Source of the DNA: Bacillota bacterium
GTDB lineage: Bacteria; Bacillota; Clostridia; Oscillospirales; CAG-272
DNA length: 9,909 nt
Direction: 5' to 3'
Assembly (NCBI GenBank): GCA_021199825.1
Contig: JAJQHI010000061.1
Span: 3,091-12,999, forward strand
A program made the position numbers and the translations under genes. Under the pieces are notes generated by a model. That model was not told where the DNA came from. It searched no databases and saw nothing but the letters and a program-made list of their open reading frames with translations. This document shows positions 7,638 to 9,909 of this stretch, piece by piece. Every line of letters starts with the position of its first letter. Position 1 is the first letter of the stretch.

Positions 7638-8927
7638 ATGCTCGATATAAAGTTTGTCAGGGAGAACCCCGACGCAGTAAAACAGAACATCAGAAATAGG
7701 TTTCAGGAATCAAAGCTTCCGCTCGTTGATGAGGCTATAGCGCTTGACGCGGAAAGACGCGCCGTTATAGGTGAGATGGAGTCATTGAGGGCGGCGAAAA
7801 ACAAAATCTCGAAGTCCATCGGCGCCTTTATGGCGAAGGGACAGCGTGACGAGGCTGAGGCGGCGAAGCGTCAGGTGACTGAAAACGCCGAAAAGCTCTC
7901 ATCCCTTGAGGAAAGAGGTCGCGAGGTTGACGAAAAGCTCAAGTCAATTCTCATGTCGCTGCCGAATATAATAGATCCGTCAGTGCCGATTGGACGCGAT
8001 GACAGCGAAAACGTCGAGGTTGAGCGCTTCGGCGAGCCGACGGTGCCCGATTTTGAGATTCCGTATCATACGGAGATTATGGAGAGCTTTGACGGCATTG
8101 ACCTTGACTCCGCGCACCGCGTGGCGGGCAACGGCTTTTATTATCTTTCAGGCGATATAGCAAGGCTTCACTCAAGCGTTACGGCATATGCGCGCGATTT
8201 TATGATAAACAAGGGCTTCACGTACGTGATTCCGCCCTTTATGATTCGCGGAGCTGTCGCGTCGGGCGTTATGAGCTTCACCGAAATGGACGCGATGATG
8301 TATAAAATCGAGGGCGAGGACCTTTACCTTATAGGAACCTCCGAGCATTCGATGATAGGTCGCTTCATAGACCAGATTCTGCCCGAAAGCTCACTCCCTA
8401 TGACGCTTACGAGCTATTCACCCTGCTTCCGCAAGGAGAAGGGCGCGCACGGAATTGAGGAGCGCGGCGTTTACCGCATCCATCAATTTGAAAAGCAGGA
8501 GATGATTGTGGTGTGCGAGCCGTCGGAGTCAATGCAGTGGTACGAGAAGATGTGGAGATATTCGGTCGAGCTTTTCCGCTCGCTCGATATTCCCGTGCGC
8601 CAGCTTGAGTGCTGCTCAGGCGATTTGGCTGACCTCAAGGTCAAATCATGCGATATTGAGGCTTGGTCGCCGCGTCAGGGCAAATATTTTGAGGTCTGCT
8701 CATGCTCAAACCTCGGAGACGCGCAGGCAAGAAGGCTCTCAATCCGCGTTAAGGGCAAGGACGGCAGGAATTATCTTCCCCACACGCTCAACAACACGGT
8801 TGTCGCTCCTCCGCGTATGTTAATCGCGTTCCTTGAGAACAATCTCACCGCTGAGGGTAACGTGAAAATCCCCGAAGCGCTCCGTCCCTACATGGGAGGC
8901 GCTGAGATGATCATGAAAAAGCACTGA
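7638..8927 (+). CDS. serS: Seryl-tRNA synthetase
   Basis: Class II seryl-tRNA synthetase of 429 aa, the usual length; it charges tRNA-Ser with serine using ATP. The N-terminal helical arm that holds the long variable arm of tRNA-Ser covers about 30-105. Motif 2 is CFRKEKGAHG...YRIHQFEKQE (263-288, ATP-contacting Arg265). Motif 3 is VVAPPRMLIAFLENN (388-402, Arg393), followed by the hallmark IPEALRPYMGG. The serine-binding loop reads LIGTSEHSMIG (231-241), where common bacterial enzymes have TAEVP; HTLNNT replaces HTLNGS. It is therefore a divergent but apparently complete enzyme. ATG 7638 has AAAGGAG 5 bases upstream; a TTG at 7623 is rejected. Its place after spo0J, with 24 bases between, suggests cotranscription. 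Confidence 0.95.
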   Translation: MLDIKFVRENPDAVKQNIRNRFQESKLPLVDEAIALDAERRAVIGEMESLRAAKNKISKSIGAFMAKGQRDEAEAAKRQVTENAEKLSSLEERGREVDEKLKSILMSLPNIIDPSVPIGRDDSENVEVERFGEPTVPDFEIPYHTEIMESFDGIDLDSAHRVAGNGFYYLSGDIARLHSSVTAYARDFMINKGFTYVIPPFMIRGAVASGVMSFTEMDAMMYKIEGEDLYLIGTSEHSMIGRFIDQILPESSLPMTLTSYSPCFRKEKGAHGIEERGVYRIHQFEKQEMIVVCEPSESMQWYEKMWRYSVELFRSLDIPVRQLECCSGDLADLKVKSCDIEAWSPRQGKYFEVCSCSNLGDAQARRLSIRVKGKDGRNYLPHTLNNTVVAPPRMLIAFLENNLTAEGNVKIPEALRPYMGGAEMIMKKH

Positions 8928-8933
8928 TAAAAA

Positions 8934-9527
8934 ATGAGTGAGATGATGAGTTCGGCGCTTTTATATGACTATGTAAACGTATCGTACCCGTTTGAGTCCC
9001 TTGAGATTGTAGTCTGGGGACTGTTTATAGGCTTTGTCATAGCGTCCCTGATGGCTGTATACAACAAGGGTCTTATCGGGGGCTTTATCAAGGCGCTGCT
9101 TTCCAACGGCTGCACAAGCGAGGAGAGTGCGAAGACTATATCGGAGCTTGGATACGGGACGGACTATTTCGTCAAAAACGCGCTGCGCACAAACACCGTT
9201 ATGCGTCGGTTTGTCGTGAGGGTAGATTATGTGCTGCCCCGATTTGAGAGTGAGGCGGCAGGGACGGATGAGCCCGCGGCCGAAAAACAGCCGAAGGTCG
9301 AGCGGACACGCGGCGGACACGAGATAATAGATTTTGAGACGGCGAGGTTTTATATTCCCGAAGAGCTGAAATACCGCGCCGAGGTCAGGTATGCGCGCCG
9401 CGGCACAAACGTTGTATCATTGATCGTTACGATTATTATATTGGCGGTCGCCGCGTTCGGAGTGCTCTATCTGGTGCCCGAAATGCTGCAGCTGCTCGAC
9501 AACTTCATTGGGACGTTTGTGTCATAA
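8934..9527 (+). CDS. Unrecognised two-helix membrane protein
   Basis: A 197-aa protein I do not recognise. Residues about 23-43 (EIVVWGLFIGFVIASLMAVY) and 159-182 (NVVSLIVTIIILAVAAFGVLYL) are strong membrane helices. Between them lies a soluble part of about 115 residues: a helical segment with CTSEESAKTISELGYGTDYF (60-79) that looks like a small folded unit, an acidic-to-basic linker (104-128), then IIDFETARFYIPEELKYRAEVRYARRG. Positive residues before the second helix suggest the middle part is cytoplasmic. It starts 6 bases after the serS stop without a clear ribosome binding site, so translational coupling is likely; ATGs at 8943 and 8946 are alternatives. Base composition resembles that of the neighbours. 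Real coding is supported by length, helices and tight spacing. Confidence 0.75.
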   Translation: MSEMMSSALLYDYVNVSYPFESLEIVVWGLFIGFVIASLMAVYNKGLIGGFIKALLSNGCTSEESAKTISELGYGTDYFVKNALRTNTVMRRFVVRVDYVLPRFESEAAGTDEPAAEKQPKVERTRGGHEIIDFETARFYIPEELKYRAEVRYARRGTNVVSLIVTIIILAVAAFGVLYLVPEMLQLLDNFIGTFVS

Positions 9528-9551
9528 CACATCCACACGGAGGATTATTTG

Positions 9552-9909
9552 ATGGCAAAAGGAAGAAAACCCATATCGCCCTTCGCGGTGATTGCCGTGA
9601 TAGCGCTTATCGCCGCCTTGGCGGTTGCGGCTGTGTTTTTGGGCTTTTATATGTCAGGCTACCGCTATATAAGGGTGCCGTATGACGTTGTTGACGGGGA
9701 GACGGAATATATTAAATTCCTTGGCAGGGTCAACGAGGCAGGCGAGCCGTACACGGGCAATATCACGTATCCCGACGGCTTGGCGGCGACAATTGACCTT
9801 GAAACCAACTGCATTACGTATTCAAACGGAGACGTATATGTGGGCGACATCGAGGATTTGCAGCGAAACGGCACGGGAAAGCTCACGTATAATTCGGGAG
9901 ATGTGTACA
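9552..9909 (+). CDS. Membrane-anchored MORN-repeat protein (partial)
   Basis: The first 119 codons of a gene that runs off the window end. After a basic N-terminus (MAKGRKP), residues 10-34 form one hydrophobic helix, probably a signal anchor placing the rest outside the cell. From about residue 56, MORN-like units appear: PYTGNITYPDGL, then a clear unit GDVYVGDIEDLQRNGTGKLTYNSGDVY split over 93-119, with the YxG...GxG...GxxY spacing. MORN repeats form beta-hairpin arrays that bind lipids, proteins or glycans; bacterial roles are mostly unknown. ATG 9552 has GGAGG (9539-9543) 8 bases upstream. It begins 24 bases after the preceding membrane-protein gene, so the two are probably one unit. Total length and further repeats cannot be seen. 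Confidence 0.8.
   Translation, partial: MAKGRKPISPFAVIAVIALIAALAVAAVFLGFYMSGYRYIRVPYDVVDGETEYIKFLGRVNEAGEPYTGNITYPDGLAATIDLETNCITYSNGDVYVGDIEDLQRNGTGKLTYNSGDVY

Overview
The window looks like a chromosomal segment from a low- to mid-GC Firmicute of the class Clostridia, probably a gut-associated relative of Oscillospiraceae/Ruminococcaceae. This is inferred from the noc-soj-spo0J order with perfect parS sites, the close match of Soj to the Bacillus protein, strong AGGAGG-type ribosome binding sites, sigma-A-like promoters, and a GH112 phosphorylase of the kind that handles mucin or milk-oligosaccharide sugars. No tRNA, rRNA, CRISPR array or insertion sequence was recognised.

Left part (1-4546, genes on the minus strand). 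Positions 1-326 hold no gene. They contain two copies of a hairpin-bearing intergenic repeat that share 55 identical bases. Three minus-strand genes follow: a Cthe_2159-type carbohydrate-binding lipoprotein (327-1310), a Rpn/PDDEXK_2-family nuclease or putative transposase (1402-2199), and a GH112 beta-1,3-galactosyl-N-acetylhexosamine phosphorylase (2333-4513). The first two share a 28-base leader element carrying a CCGCGG hairpin directly before the ribosome binding site. The phosphorylase also has a small perfect inverted repeat just before its own site.

Right part (4814 to the end, genes on the plus strand). After a divergent intergenic region comes the chromosome-segregation cluster: a Noc-type ParB paralogue, Soj (ParA) and Spo0J (ParB). 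One perfect parS lies in each of the two gaps between them, and the first belongs to a 15-bp tandem series of decaying parS copies. Soj has its own near-consensus promoter. Seryl-tRNA synthetase, an unrecognised two-helix membrane protein and the start of a membrane-anchored MORN-repeat protein follow at short spacing and probably form one transcription unit. The MORN gene is cut by the window end.

How the genes work together: Spo0J should load on parS as a CTP-dependent clamp, its LGRG-type N-terminus should stimulate Soj ATPase, and the Noc paralogue should bind a different site to protect the nucleoid from division. The left-hand genes look like an unrelated accessory set. Most of the window is core biology; the unusual signals are the repeat families, the parS array and the two membrane proteins after serS.
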